DNA of 64,000 bases from Sepioteuthis lessoniana (taxonomy: Eukaryota > Mollusca > Cephalopoda > Myopsida > Loliginidae): positions 105,779,430 to 105,843,429 of the forward strand of contig OY757907.1 in assembly GCA_963585895.1 (NCBI GenBank). Reading direction: 5' to 3'. Within the stretch, counting starts at the first letter, position 1. Each line of letters begins with the position of its first letter. Below, piece after piece: positions 35,881 to 46,860 of the stretch. The translations under genes and the position numbers were made by a program. Below the pieces are notes generated by a model. It did no database searches and was not told the DNA's origin. It worked only from the letters and a program-made list of their open reading frames with translations.

Positions 35881-35968
35881 GAAACTTTATTTATTTATTT
35901 CTTTGGGTTTATGGTATATCAACAAAGGTTGATATGCCATAAACCCAAATAAACATATAAATAGTTTC
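35881..35968. repeat. Imperfect 40-bp palindrome at R1 tails
   Basis: Arms 35881-35923 and 35928-35968 contain gtttatggtatatcaac and gttgatatgccataaac around a 4-nt loop. Two R1 tails meet head-on. Confidence 0.85.
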
Positions 35969-36335
35969 AGAACAGTTCTATTTCAGACAATTCAGTTTAG
36001 TATAAGTACACAGTTTAGTTCTATTTAAAATAGTTCTATTTCAAACAGAGCAGTTTAGCCAAAGTATGCAGTTTCAAAAGCAGTTCTATTTCAAACAATT
36101 CTGTTTCACATATATACATAGTTTATTTCTATTTGACCCATATATAGGATTCTACCAGGAGCAACCAATTTGTCCCACAGTGGACCTGGGAGCGATGGTA
36201 TAAGGGGTACGCTGCATTCCCCAAAGCTCCAGCATTACTGGAACCTCACCATCAAATTGTTTCGTGTCATATCCAGAACACTCACTGCAGAGAAGCAGTC
36301 GGTGTATTTGACAGCCCCAGCCAACTGGGCAATGT
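35928..36335 (-). mobile_element. R1 SINE-like element
   Basis: Reverse copy: tail at the palindrome, subrepeats (ttctatttcaaacaattc), head cagccccagccaactgggc at right. Confidence 0.8.
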
Positions 36336-36685
36336 GAAACATGGAAATAAACAAAGTCAAAAGAGAGACGTTAAGAGAAAAAGCAATATGAAAAATAACA
36401 AGATGAAAAGAGATGATGAATAAGAGAGCTGACCAAGGTAAGAGATAACATGGAAGTTATTAAAAAACAAAAAGAAAAATGAGCGGGACACATAGCTAGA
36501 AAGAAGGACAGGAGGGAAAAGAGTCAACAGGATTGTGCCCAAGAAATAACAAGTGTAGTCGGAAAAGATCTGACATGATAAACAGATGAGGTTGTGGAGT
36601 TTGCTGGTAAGACATGACAAAGACTAGCACCATTCAAGTAATCACAGAAAGGAAAGAGAAAAGCCTTTGTTTAGCAGTAAAGTTG
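36336..36685. other. Intronic stretch, nothing recognised
   Basis: Purine-rich on the plus strand. Low complexity. Confidence 0.35.
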
Positions 36686-36689
36686 GTTT

Positions 36690-37152
36690 GTTGGGTTTTA
36701 TGGCATATCAACCTTTGTAGGTTATTTAATGCCAAATCCATTTTATACAAATAATCAGTTCTATTTCAAACAATTCAGTTTAGCATAAGTACACAGTTTA
36801 ATTGTCAAAAACATTTCTATTTCAAGCTATTCAGTTTTGTCAAACAGTTCTAATTTAAACAATTCAGTTTAGCTTAAGTACAGTTTCAATGTCAAAAACA
36901 TTTCTTTTTTAAACAATTTTATATTGCATCAGTAGGCAACTTAGTTCTACTTGACCCATAAATAGTACCCAATCAAGTGCTACCACACCAGGCCAGAGTG
37001 GACCTGGAAGTAATGGCAATGAACGGGTGCTCTGCATTCCCCAAAGCCCCAGCATTACTGGAACCTCACCATCATTGTTTAGTGTCATATCAGGACACAC
37101 ATTGGGCAAAAAAGCAGTCAATGAATTCTTCACCCCAGTCAACTGGGCAAGT
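36690..37152 (-). mobile_element. R1 SINE-like element, near full length
   Basis: ggcatatcaacctttgtagg tail, two to three subrepeats, head ending ccagtcaactgggc. Confidence 0.85.
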
Positions 37153-37198
37153 TTAGAAGTCAAGTTTGATGATGATATGACAAGGCTATTTGGGATCA

Positions 37199-37461
37199 CC
37201 GAGCTATTGGTCTAATAAGTAGAGTGTTTGCCACTGGTCTGGGAGACCAAAGTTCAATCCCAGGTTGAGTCATACCAAAGAATTAAAAAATGGTACTTGA
37301 TGCCACCTTGCTTAACACTCAGCATTATAAGGTAAGGATCAAAGGTAAAGTGGAACAATTCCGGGAAAGGAGTAGTGCCCTACCCTACAACTTGGTGTAG
37401 TAGCTATTGAAAAGGGAGCCTTCGGGTCCCCCTCGACTATGGTCGCCAACTTTACTTACTT
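37199..37461 (+). mobile_element. SINE1 with perfect TSD
   Basis: 263-bp copy with tRNA-like boxes (taagtagagtgtttgcc; agttcaatcccaggttgag) and 3' end ggtcgccaactttacttact. Flanked by tatttgggatca at 37187-37198 and 37462-37473 (12 of 12). Best reference for SINE1 ends. Confidence 0.93.
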
Positions 37462-37599
37462 TATTTGGGATCATGAATTAGGGAAATATTCAGAAAAAGT
37501 TTGTAGAAAAGATCTGCTTCATGTTTTCAATGAAGTTTAACAAGATATCTGACAAGAGAAGACAACAGTTCAGATAAACTTGATTCTTGAAAGAGTAAA

Positions 37600-37651
37600 A
37601 ATTAATTTTAACAGTATGTCATGCTGAGAGGCTAGACAATTGTGTTCACCA
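37600..37651 (-). mobile_element. R1 tail scrap, older subfamily
   Basis: ttaacagtatgtcatgctga and gctagacaattgtgttca match the diverged R1 tail. The RTE 3' end that follows was inserted into it. Confidence 0.5.
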
Positions 37652-37935
37652 ACAATATGGCCAACTGCCTCCCATCACGAAAACTATCCAAGTTAGACGA
37701 ACCAGACATGCAGGACACTGCAGGAGAAGCAGGGACGAGCTCATAAGTGATGTACTCCTATGGACCCCCACATATGGCTGGGCAAAAGCAGGACGACCAG
37801 CACGAACATACATTCAGCAGCTATGTGAGGATACGGGATGTAGCCCTGAAGACCTGCCAGAGGCGATGAACAATCGGGAAAAGTGGCGAGAGAGGGTCAG
37901 TCAGGGATATCCGTACTAGTGGCACGACATGATGA
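37652..37935 (+). mobile_element. RTE-type LINE, 3' end
   Basis: Encodes TIQVRRTRHAGHCRRSRDEL and onwards to RERVRD, then a short insertion and gat-repeat tail. 5' truncated. Confidence 0.88.
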
Positions 37936-38004
37936 TGATACCGTCATGATTACATCTTTTGCGTAATTTCTTAAGAGTTCATTTTTTTTTTCATTTGTAC
38001 AGGG

Positions 38005-38345
38005 TTATCTGATATCAAGTATTCCCAATACAAATAATTTGCATACAGTTGTATGGTTTCAAGTAATTAATAATGATACTTAGTAAATGATCTAACAGTT
38101 CAATTTGACCCATAGATGGAACTCTAACACATAATACCACTCAGAATCATAGTGGACCTGGGAGTAATGGCAATGAAAGGGTATTCCACACTCTCCAGAG
38201 CTGGAGCCTCACTATCAGATGCAGTTTAGTTTTATACTCAAGACACTCTTAGTTTATTTATTATTTTTTTTGTTTATTTTATTTTTTTTTTGCAGGTGTT
38301 ACACTCAGGATATTTTAAGTCCAGCCAAGAGGCCATAGAAAAATT
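38005..38345 (-). mobile_element. R1 fragment, older subfamily
   Basis: Subrepeats (ttgtatggtttcaagtaatt), gtggacctgggagtaatggc and the head end. The tail lies before the RTE insertion. Confidence 0.6.
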
Positions 38346-38734
38346 GAAAATCTGGAAATAGCAGGTAAAGCATATCTAAATTTGCATAATATTGTCATAA
38401 CTGAATAAAGGTTTTTGTATGAAAATGAAAATGGTTGGCTGAAAAGTTCATAGATTGACCAAGATACTCTCATGGAATGTGACTAAATAAGTTTGTTTTT
38501 TTAATTTTATTCTGCAGTCCACAAACATTTTCCACTGACATTGGAGTACTTGGATCTCATTAGTCAAATAAATCATCAATAATAAATATGTCATTGTGAA
38601 CTTTCCAGTTACCTCAAATACATACATAAATACATACAGGATATGAAAAATGGTGATGAATCAGATGTAATTGAGAAAAAATTATGAATGAATATGAAAT
38701 ATTACAGTCAGCCAATTAAATGCTTGGTTTGGTT

Positions 38735-39235
38735 TATTTGTTTAACAACATAATTATATTTTCTTTTGCATTCAAAAAAAAAAAAATTAGACTATTTTTA
38801 TTTGTCTATAATCCATCATTTGAACACAGTTATATATTATAAAGTATTTCTATCAAATACAAATAATTTGCACACAGTTTAATGGTTTCAAGTATTCTAA
38901 TCATGTATACACAATTATATGATTTAAATGATTACTATTTAATAATCATTTGCATACAGTTATTTTCACATATTTCTGTCAAATACCAATAATTTTCAAA
39001 GAGATCAATTTCACTCATATATAAGAACCTAATAGGTACTACCACTGAAGGTCAAAGTGGACCTGAGAGTAATGGCAGTGAAGGGATAACTCCACACTTC
39101 TGAGAACTCCAGAACTGTAGCCTCACCACCAAATGCAGGTAAGTGTCATACCAAGAACATCTCTTTTAGATTTAGATTTACTCCCCTGAAAAAGTTACAG
39201 TCAGCATATTCTAGGCTCCAACAGGGCAAATTAAA
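38735..39235 (-). mobile_element. R1 SINE-like element, decayed
   Basis: Subrepeats of 'acagttatatattataaagt' type, then gtggacctgagagtaatggc and tacagtcagcatattctagg. Confidence 0.65.
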
Positions 39236-39364
39236 TGTTCATATTGAGACTAATTATATTTTTGCCATTTCTATCACTAAACTAGCCTATGTAAAAATAC
39301 ATTGATTAGTAGAAATAGAAAAAAAAAATACAGGTACTCAAGTATACCAAAGTACAAACATTCA

Positions 39365-39498
39365 GCGAGGGTACCTCGGGTGGTGTAACGGTCAACAATC
39401 AAAACTAGCAAAGCTTCACAAGTGAGTTCGAGTCTCATTGAGTGCCCCATTCATAGAGCCTTGTGCAACATCTGAGCAAAACACTTAGTAAATTACTA
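39365..39498 (+). mobile_element. SINE4 (tRNA-like), copy 1 of a pair
   Basis: Short tRNA-like unit: gggtggtgtaacggtcaaca, gtgagttcgagtctcattga (B box), then gtgccccattcatagagcct and aagcttag-type end. Confidence 0.75.
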
Positions 39499-39507
39499 CA
39501 TATATTA

Positions 39508-39630
39508 GGTGCCTCTAGTGGTGTAATGGTTAGCAAGTTAGACTAGCAAACCTATACGAGTGAGTTCAAGTCTCATTGGGTGCCCCATTCATATGGTCTT
39601 GTGCCACATCTAAGCAAAAAGCTTAGTAAA
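39508..39630 (+). mobile_element. SINE4, copy 2 of a pair
   Basis: Repeats copy 1 in the same orientation after about 10 bp: agtggtgtaatggttagcaa, gtgagttcaagtctcattgg. Confidence 0.75.
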
Positions 39631-40084
39631 TGAATACAAACATAGTTAATTAACATAAGTTAAATAAAACATTCACAAAGTATGCAAGAAGCACAGATTT
39701 CAAAGCCAGTAGTCAAAAATTCAAAAGCTAGATGTGTGTTTAAAAATGTTTATTATTGCAATGACACATTTAGTTTAAATAAAAGAGGGCAAATAGTTCT
39801 TTGCCAACTTGGTTCATAGGACCAATGGAGTCACCCTATTTCACTTTCATTTGAATGTGATGTATCACACTCTTGCAGAGTAGCATTTCCAATTCCTTCA
39901 GTCATGGCATCTTTGAGTAATGGGTGAAAAACCATATAGCAGATCCATAGCAATGTCTTATTTCTAGATATTCTGTTTTCTTCAGGTCTTACTTTTAAGT
40001 ATTGCAATGTGATCTCTTTTGATAGAATAACCTAATCACAACAAGTCCTTTGAAAGCTTTTGCTCATCATTAAGTCACATTGTT
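39631..40084. other. Intronic stretch, nothing recognised
   Basis: No assignable element. Confidence 0.35.
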
Positions 40085-40790
40085 AACACTAATTTCTCAG
40101 ACTTTCTCGATCTATCCATCCCTATCATCCATCCATTGCTTCCAGAAGGTCTTCCAGACTACATCCTGTGTCTGCATAGAGCTGTTGTAGACAAGTTCTT
40201 GTCAGTTGACCAATATTGGAATGTCCATGTGAAGGGGTCCATAGGAGAATGTCATTTATGAGTTCATCCTTGTTTCTCCAGCAGTGTCCTGCATGTCTTA
40301 TTTGGATTGTTTTAGAGTTGGGAAATAAGTGGCCATACAGCTATTGTTTTATGGGTTGTTGCAACTCTTTTGTCAGTGTCCCTCTGTACAGTAGTACTGA
40401 CACAAGTACTGCTAAGAAGAAACCCCATTTTATTTCATCAGATGGCTCAGACCTTCATATGGTTGATAGCAGTCAACACCTTTGCTAGTCGCATATCAAC
40501 ATCATTTTCAGTCGATGAGATGTTGCTGTCAAAGTACGTGAACTTAACAACTGATTTCAGAGGACCATAATTTAGGGTGGAGATGGTTTCTTCTTGATTA
40601 AAACACATGTACTCCATTTTGTTTGTGTTTACGTGGAGGCCAATGCCTCCTGTTGCCTACTCCACGCTATGCAGCAGGGATTTGGTTTGATTAAGTGTAT
40701 TTGTAAGAAGCGCTATGTAATCTACATTGTCTGTGTCCATGATATTTTCTGTGGGATATCGTCAGCTTCATGCCTTTTGCTACTTCCCTC
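40085..40790 (-). mobile_element. RTE-type LINE, RT to C-terminus, old copy
   Basis: Reverse-oriented, starting with the C-terminal end (catccattgcttccagaagg) and reaching into the reverse transcriptase (gttgatagcagtcaacacct; acatgtactccattttgttt, i.e. NKMEYMCF). It has many frame breaks and is among the oldest RTE copies here. Confidence 0.8.
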
Positions 40791-40796
40791 ATTATG

Positions 40797-40964
40797 GTTT
40801 TGTTTCTTTTATTAGTAGCATATCAACCTTCAAGGGGTATTTAATGCCAAAGCTATTCTTGTAGAAGAATAGTAGTGGTATTATTTAATAGCTGGGTTAA
40901 ATAAGTGAGTTGATACCTTTCTAAAGGGTATTAGTTAAAAAGTGAATATAAAAACCTGCCTGGA
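40797..40964 (-). mobile_element. SINE3, tail half (split by R1)
   Basis: Shared tail (gcatatcaaccttcaagggg), 'cttgtagaagaatagtagtg' and gatacctttctaaagggtat. The head half resumes at 41539. Confidence 0.8.
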
Positions 40965-41538
40965 TGGGTTGGGTTTGTTGGGTTTTATGGCATATCAAGC
41001 TTTGTAGGTTATTTAACACCAAATCCATTTTTATGTGAATAATCTGTTCTATTTAAAACAATTCAGTTAAGCATAAGTACACAGTTTGTCAAAAACATTT
41101 CTATTTCAAACTATTCAAGCAGTTATATGTAACAATTCAGTTAATTGTAAATACAGTTTTAATGTCAAAAAACAGTTCTATTTCAAATAATTCAGTTAAG
41201 CATAATCACGTAGTTTAAATCTAAGTACGGTTTAATTGTCAAAAACATTTCCATTTCAAGCTATTCAGTTTACTCAAACAATTCATTTTAGCATAAGTAT
41301 GTAGTTAGTTCTATTTAACCCATAGATAGGGCCCTGTCTGGTGCTACCACTCCGGGCCAGAGTGGACCTGGGAGCAATGGCAATGAAGGGGTACTCCGCA
41401 TTCCCCAAAGCTCCAGCACTACTGGAACCTCACCATCAGATTGTTTATTGTCATATCCAGGACACTCGTTTGGGGGGGGGGGTCTTACCCCTCTGCAGAG
41501 GTGCAATCAGTGTATTCTACAGCCCCAGCTGACTGGGC
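40965..41538 (-). mobile_element. R1 SINE-like element, complete, nested in SINE3
   Basis: 574 bp with exact ends, set by a 15-bp perfect TSD aaaaacctgcctgga (40950-40964 and 41539-41553). On the minus strand it starts GCCCAGTCAGCTGGGGCTGT and ends in a (ccaa)-type run after the tail ggcattaaataacc variant. It has a G9 run at 41471-41482. Type copy for the family. Confidence 0.93.
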
Positions 41539-41615
41539 AAAAACCTGCCTGGAGTTATGAGTTGCTTACAATGTCACAGTCAAGTAAGTTAACCATTTCA
41601 CCATGGAGAACTCCT
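41539..41615 (-). mobile_element. SINE3, head half
   Basis: Continues the split SINE3 with a decayed tRNA-like head (taaccatttcaccatggaga). Confidence 0.65.
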
Positions 41616-41746
41616 CTTTACTTTTGTTGCTATGCTGCATCTTCATGCAGATGTATTTTTGTTTTTTGTAATTAAATCTTGTCATATTCTCTAATATATT
41701 TTGCAGTTAAGTATATATGCTGTTACTTAATCAAATACTTTCTTCA

Positions 41747-42018
41747 TCAATAACTGAGTGAATGGATGACATTTCCCACCAAGTAACTGGACACTAATGT
41801 GCAACCAACCATAAATTCAAAGAATGGACCTTCGCATTTATGGGTAACCTTTACCAGGACACATGAACTATCATCATTGGCTCCTGTCAGGAACATGTTA
41901 CCTTGCGTCCAAACATTACCTACTTCTCTTACCATTTCAACATCATTAGCCAAAATCAAACACGTATCTTCATAAATAATGATATTTAAGAAATACTCTG
42001 GAAGTGCTTCTTCTCTAA
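41747..42018 (-). CDS. Possible exon of an unknown gene (hypothetical)
   Basis: A minus-strand open frame of about 90 codons with balanced composition, unlike the biased frames elsewhere. Its upstream edge has a good acceptor (ccaattctttttAG), after which it reads REEALPEYFLNIIIYEDTCL and later NVWTQGNMFLTGANDDSSCV, then a stop. An internal AAG|GTAACA could be a donor. I recognise no family. It could be a terminal exon of a nested minus-strand gene, an alternative exon of the TMEM272-like gene, a pseudogene piece or chance. Its phase relation to the host gene is untested. Confidence 0.3.
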
Positions 42019-42049
42019 AAAGAATTGGTATTTTTATCACCATTTGTAA

Positions 42050-42480
42050 GTAATGGACTAAGTTTACAATTAGATATTTTACTGGGTTATATATATTTCA
42101 CACAATGCCTTTTCAGCTGGGTTAACTTAAAGTTTCAAAGACAAATTGTAACATTTGGTACATTGTTCTATAAAAACAACTACTAATTACAATTGCTAAT
42201 TAGTCTCAACTTGAAAAGATTAGATAAATGTACTCTTAAAACAACAAACTGGAACAGCCAAGAAGAAGACAGTGAAAAGTTCATTATGAAAGTACAAAAC
42301 GTTTGAAAAATAATATCACATTGGCAGAGTTCCTGATGGCTTGACACTTCTGTCTCAGATTAGAGTGTAGTCTCTTATATGTGAAACTATGAAGATAAAA
42401 GTTATTTTAAAGAGTATGAAATTTACTATTTCCTAAAAATGAATAAAACAATAAATGAATAAATAGAAAAATAAGTAATG
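42050..42480. other. Intronic stretch, nothing recognised
   Basis: AT-rich. Confidence 0.35.
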
Positions 42481-42486
42481 ATAGGT

Positions 42487-42615
42487 AAAAGTGAGGATAG
42501 CATAGATATAGAATCACTGGCACATGGTGACTGTCAGTTCCTCATTGATGCGATCATCAAACACCAAGCAACACTGACTATGTCTATGCTATCCTAACTT
42601 ATTGAGCACTCTTTA
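42487..42615. repeat. Short fold-back repeat related to 4.9 kb
   Basis: gaggatagcatagatatag at left faces ctatgtctatgctatcctaa at right. The block caaacaccaagcaacactga to ttgagcactc parallels 4930-5000. Confidence 0.55.
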
Positions 42616-42629
42616 TTTATAATACAACC

Positions 42630-42633
<4 letters not shown>

Positions 42634-42681
<48 letters not shown>
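42634..42681. repeat. (TA)n microsatellite
   Basis: About 24 ta units. Confidence 0.9.
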
Positions 42682-42683
<2 letters not shown>

Positions 42684-44106
42684 AGAAATAGAACATTTTG
42701 GTAAATCTGACAAGATAAAAATAAATGGTAAAGTAGATAAACCAACACTACTTATAGTGTTGGTTTATTTACTTCACCATTTGTAAATTTGTAAATCTAC
42801 TTTAGCATTTGTGATTGTATCACTGAAAATGATAATATATATGTTGGTTTAACCTCAACTACCCTATCAAGACAACTCACTCTGCATCTTTCTGAAACCA
42901 GTTCATGAGCACAACATTTAAAAAAAACATTCCTGCCCCAAAACTGAGTTTTGGAAAATTCTTACCGAAAATACAACAATATTAGAACAACAAAATAACA
43001 AAGCAAAAATTACAAATCTCAAAGCTCTCCATATCAGAAAGAAACAACCTAAACTCAATCAAATCAATTTCAAATCCACGACTAATATACTTAGATGTCT
43101 TTAGCTACTACTACATATAGAACCAGTTTAAAAATAAATGCTACAACAATATACTAGTATAAATAATAAATGCTCAACATTTACAAAGTAGTAATGTACA
43201 TGCAATATACACATCCCTGATGATGGCCCAAGATCAGGCAGAAAGTACAAGGGGAACCAATTAATTATGGGAGGTTTATTAACCAATTCCTGCCAGATAT
43301 CATAAAATCAATGCAGCAGCTCAAAATTACAAATACAAAAATGTGTACACAATGGATGTCTATATTGTTTAATCAAATATGTATATAAGATTTTTATTTT
43401 TCTGTAATATGACTAATTTGATTTCTAGAGATACAGATATTATACATTGACCAAGGCAGGGCACAGATTCTCCATTCATCATAGGAATTAAGGAAAAACA
43501 ACAAAATAAAGTTTGTTTATTCTATAAATAAAACAGAAAATTTTTGAATATCTGATTTAAGGCAACTTTCCTATTAATTATTGCTAATTATGGCCTGAAA
43601 ACTTTCAATGAAAATTTTAAATTAATCATCTTTACAGATATGACAAAAAGAACTATTCAAATGACAGAGATAATATAAATTTCACACAGACACACAACTT
43701 TAAAAATTTTGTATTTGCACTTATTCTGTCACAAATACTGACAATTTAAAAGTAGTTATTGGTTGCAATCTTAAAAGAAATTCTGGTTGATGACATTAAT
43801 TGAAAATAATTAACTTTTATACATGAATATGGAAAAAAAAAAAATAAACATAAGCTCTAATTCTTTATCAATGATTAAAGATTTCTTTGTACTTGTACGA
43901 AGTAGAGTTTCAGTTATCACACTTAACCCTAGAAATAAACAATTCCTAAGTTTTACTTTAAAATAGTCCTAAGTGAAAAAGTAGAGTTGCTGATATGACA
44001 AAGAGAAGCCAAAAACTGCTTCCTTTAAGTGAAGAGATGAAAGTTCTTGACTCAAGGAAAGGAAAAAAAATGCTGAGGTTCACATTATATAAAGAATGAA
44101 TCTTCT
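42682..44106. other. Intronic stretch, nothing recognised
   Basis: Contains a small inverted repeat near 42725-42785 (aaccaacac.ac.tatagtgttggtt type). No gene seen. Confidence 0.35.
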
Positions 44107-44220
44107 ATTAAATTATTACAGTATATTGTTATGATTATTATTAATTATTATCATTCTTTATTTATAAATTAAACTTTATGAGAGGCATATATTTATGGGA
44201 AGGGAGAAAAAAGTATATAT

Positions 44221-44266
<46 letters not shown>

Positions 44267-44313
44267 CAATAATTCAATATATATTCAATATATATATAGT
44301 TCAATTATATTCA

Positions 44314-44377
<64 letters not shown>

Positions 44378-44512
44378 ATATATATAGTTCAATAATATTA
44401 AATTATTACAGTATATTGTTATGATTATTATTAATTATTATCATTCTTTATTTATAAATTAAACTTTATGAGAGGCATATATTTATGGGAAGGGAGAAAA
44501 AAGTATATATAT

Positions 44513-44543
<31 letters not shown>

Positions 44544-44545
44544 GT
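44107..44545. repeat. 290-bp tandem duplication with TA tracts
   Basis: The block from 44107 is repeated from 44397. About 110 bp (attaaattattacagtatat onward to gaagggagaaaaaagtatat) is identical in both, followed by TA/CA tracts of different length. Near-identity suggests a recent duplication or an assembly effect. Confidence 0.9.
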
Positions 44546-44619
44546 TCAATAATATTTGAGGTTTCAGGTATTTGAGGGTCTTTGGATTTACCCTCACACA
44601 TACCAACAGCATGGATTCC

Positions 44620-44932
44620 TTTGACTCACTCTTACCACCTGTCTTGGTACATCCTCTAGATGGCATCTAGTGTTCACACAGAGCTGATGAATGTAAGTTT
44701 TTGCTGGTTGGCCAACACTAATGTGTCCATGAGTAGGAATATATAGGAGAACATTGCTTATGAAGCTTACTGGATGGTTTGCGAGATGGGAGTTAAGTGG
44801 TTAATCAGCTGTTGTTTTGTAGAGTGCTGCTTCCAGGATTTCTTCAAAACAGCATACAGAATCCTTGTGTAGTTCCCATTTAGCTTTTTCTTCAAGCATT
44901 TTGTTAGAATCCAACCATTCAGTAATACATAC
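44620..44932 (-). mobile_element. RTE-type LINE, 3' part, old copy
   Basis: cacacagagctgatgaatgt, ctggttggccaacactaatg and gctgcttccaggatttcttc match the C-terminal coding part in reverse. Heavily decayed. Confidence 0.75.
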
Positions 44933-45765
44933 ACAAAAAAAAAAAACTTGGGAGAATTCTTATTTTACTTTAGCAGAGTTCAATTTAGATAGGAAATTAA
45001 ACTGTTTAAAATACCCAAATTTTTCTCAAGTAAAATTTTAAAAATGATGTGCTATTTCCTTGGAATTTGATGTTAAAGACAAAAGAAATTTCATACCTTT
45101 ATTTAAATTAAGTGAATGCAGGATTTAAAAAAAAATATGAAGAATGTTTTAATCTATTGTATTTAAATGATATTGTTCGTGGTTTTAGAAGTCTAGTCTA
45201 AGTGGAGTCAACCTATTGGGGGGTAGTCAAATTATTTAACACACAAAATAAACTGATGGATGTTCACCAATAAGACATAAGCAAAATATTGCTCTGCTTT
45301 TTCCACCTCAAACTTAGTTTCTTATATGCTCATTAAATCTTGCCATTTCACGTGGGCTTATTACATTCTCCTCCATAAAATGAGTCACACCTCTTGTGTC
45401 CTTTTCTTCTTCTGGTTTCTGCATGCCAGTAGCAGAGAGAGCACACCTTCTGTTTCTTTGAGGTAAGGTTGTTCGTGGCATTACTACTACAGATATGTAT
45501 TGAACAAAATCAACTTTAGCCAATGATGGTTCCAACTTATATTTGTGTTAAAAAAAAATTCAAGCAAACCTGCGATGCAAGATGCAATTGTTCCCATTTT
45601 CATAAAATTCACCATAAGAATCTACTTTGAAAAGACATCATTACAAATATTTTTTAAAAAGATAAAATCTAAAGGTAAATTTCATGACAAGAGGAAGAAA
45701 ATTGTGTCTTGCATCAAACAGTGACATAATATTTAAAGACAGAGTCACTGTCAGTGGTAATAAAA
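44933..45765. other. Intronic stretch, nothing firm
   Basis: A 73-codon minus-strand frame (45314-45535) includes LPQRNRRCALSATGMQK, vaguely like a cysteine-bearing transposase tail, but not enough to name. Confidence 0.3.
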
Positions 45766-46029
45766 GTAAAAAAGTAAAGTTGGCGACCATAGTCGAGGAT
45801 GACCCGAAGGTTCCCTTTTCGATAGCTACTACACCAAGGTGTAGGGGAGGGTGCTACTCCTTCCCTGGATTGCTCCACTTTACCCTTGATCTGTACCTTA
45901 TAATGCTGAGTGTTAAGCAAGGAGGCATGAAGTACCATTTTTTTGAGTCTTTGGTATGACTTGACCTGGGATTGAGCCTGGTCTCCCGGGCCATTGGCGA
46001 ACACTCTAACTGCTAGACCAATGTCCAGA
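45766..46029 (-). mobile_element. SINE1 with perfect TSD
   Basis: Full minus-strand copy flanked by tggtaataaaa at 45755-45765 and 46030-46040 (11 of 11). Confidence 0.92.
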
Positions 46030-46246
46030 TGGTAATAAAAAGATAAACAAAAAACAAACAATGAAAGAAAAACAAATGAAATAAAATGTATGAAAGTAAA
46101 ACTGAGAGAAAGAAACAGAAGGTAAAGATACAAAAAAAAAAAAAAGATTTAATTTTTGTTATAGAATTGAGAAAAAAAAAAAATGAAAACTTATAAGAGA
46201 GGGAAGAGGAAGAATGTAAAAATAGTAATGACACAAGATTAAAATC

Positions 46247-46504
46247 ATCATCATCATCATGTCGCGCTGGTAGCACGGATATCCCAGACCCTCTCTCGCC
46301 ACTCCTCTCTATCACACAGCTGCTGAATGTAAATTGGTGTTGGTCGTCCTGTTTTTGCACGGCCATGTGTGGGGGTCCATAAGAGTACATCTCTTATGAG
46401 TTCGTCCCTGCTTCTCCAGCATGTCTGGTTCGTCTAACTTGAATAGTTTTCGTGATAGGAGGCAGGTGGCCGTACAGTTGGTGTCTTGTGGGGTGTTGTC
46501 GCCA
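46247..46504 (-). mobile_element. RTE-type LINE, 3' end, young
   Basis: Tail (atcatcatcatcatgtcgcg) then the C-terminal coding segment in reverse, close to the 57.06 kb copy. Small internal deletions relative to that copy. Confidence 0.88.
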
Positions 46505-46594
46505 AAATAAAGGCTTTTAAAAATGTATAACTCTTATAAGCCATGATTAGCAAAAACAGATTAAAAAATGCAAGTGAATAACTAAACACTGGAT

Positions 46595-46860
46595 TGATTG
46601 ATGGATTTTAATGGTGTATCAACACATCTGGGGTTATTTTATGCCTAGAAGCTAAAGAAATGCATTCATTGTATGTTCATATTTACATTTTTTTGTGTAA
46701 ATGTTTCTTAAGGTGATTTTTGAACATGGTGTTAATGGATATGAATAATTTTTAAGTGATCTATTGGATCCCTAGACGGGATCTTAACAGGTACTAACAC
46801 TGAGGGGACATAAGAGAAAATGTATGACCACTTAAAGAAAGTCTGAGTGCAGAATATTTG
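46595..46860 (-). mobile_element. R1 fragment, older subfamily
   Basis: Diverged tail (gtatcaacacatctggggtt, tatgcctagaagctaaagaa) and part of the body. The head is missing. Confidence 0.6.

Noticed and set aside
37199-37290. tRNA gene in a SINE1 head
   Set aside because: TSDs place the whole 263 bp as one SINE insertion.
39365-39630. CRISPR-like array
   Set aside because: Just two SINE4 copies; no short regular repeats with unique spacers anywhere in the window.
42634-42681. TA run as a replication or regulatory element
   Set aside because: Simple microsatellite, one of many; no supporting structure.
45314-45535. Possible piggyBac transposase C-terminus
   Set aside because: Only a short RNRRCA-like stretch; the expected run of cysteine pairs is absent.
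46013-46390. 125-codon minus-strand frame rich in F and S
   Set aside because: Spans SINE1 edge, purine-rich spacer and an RTE tail; the phenylalanine run comes from A-rich plus-strand sequence.
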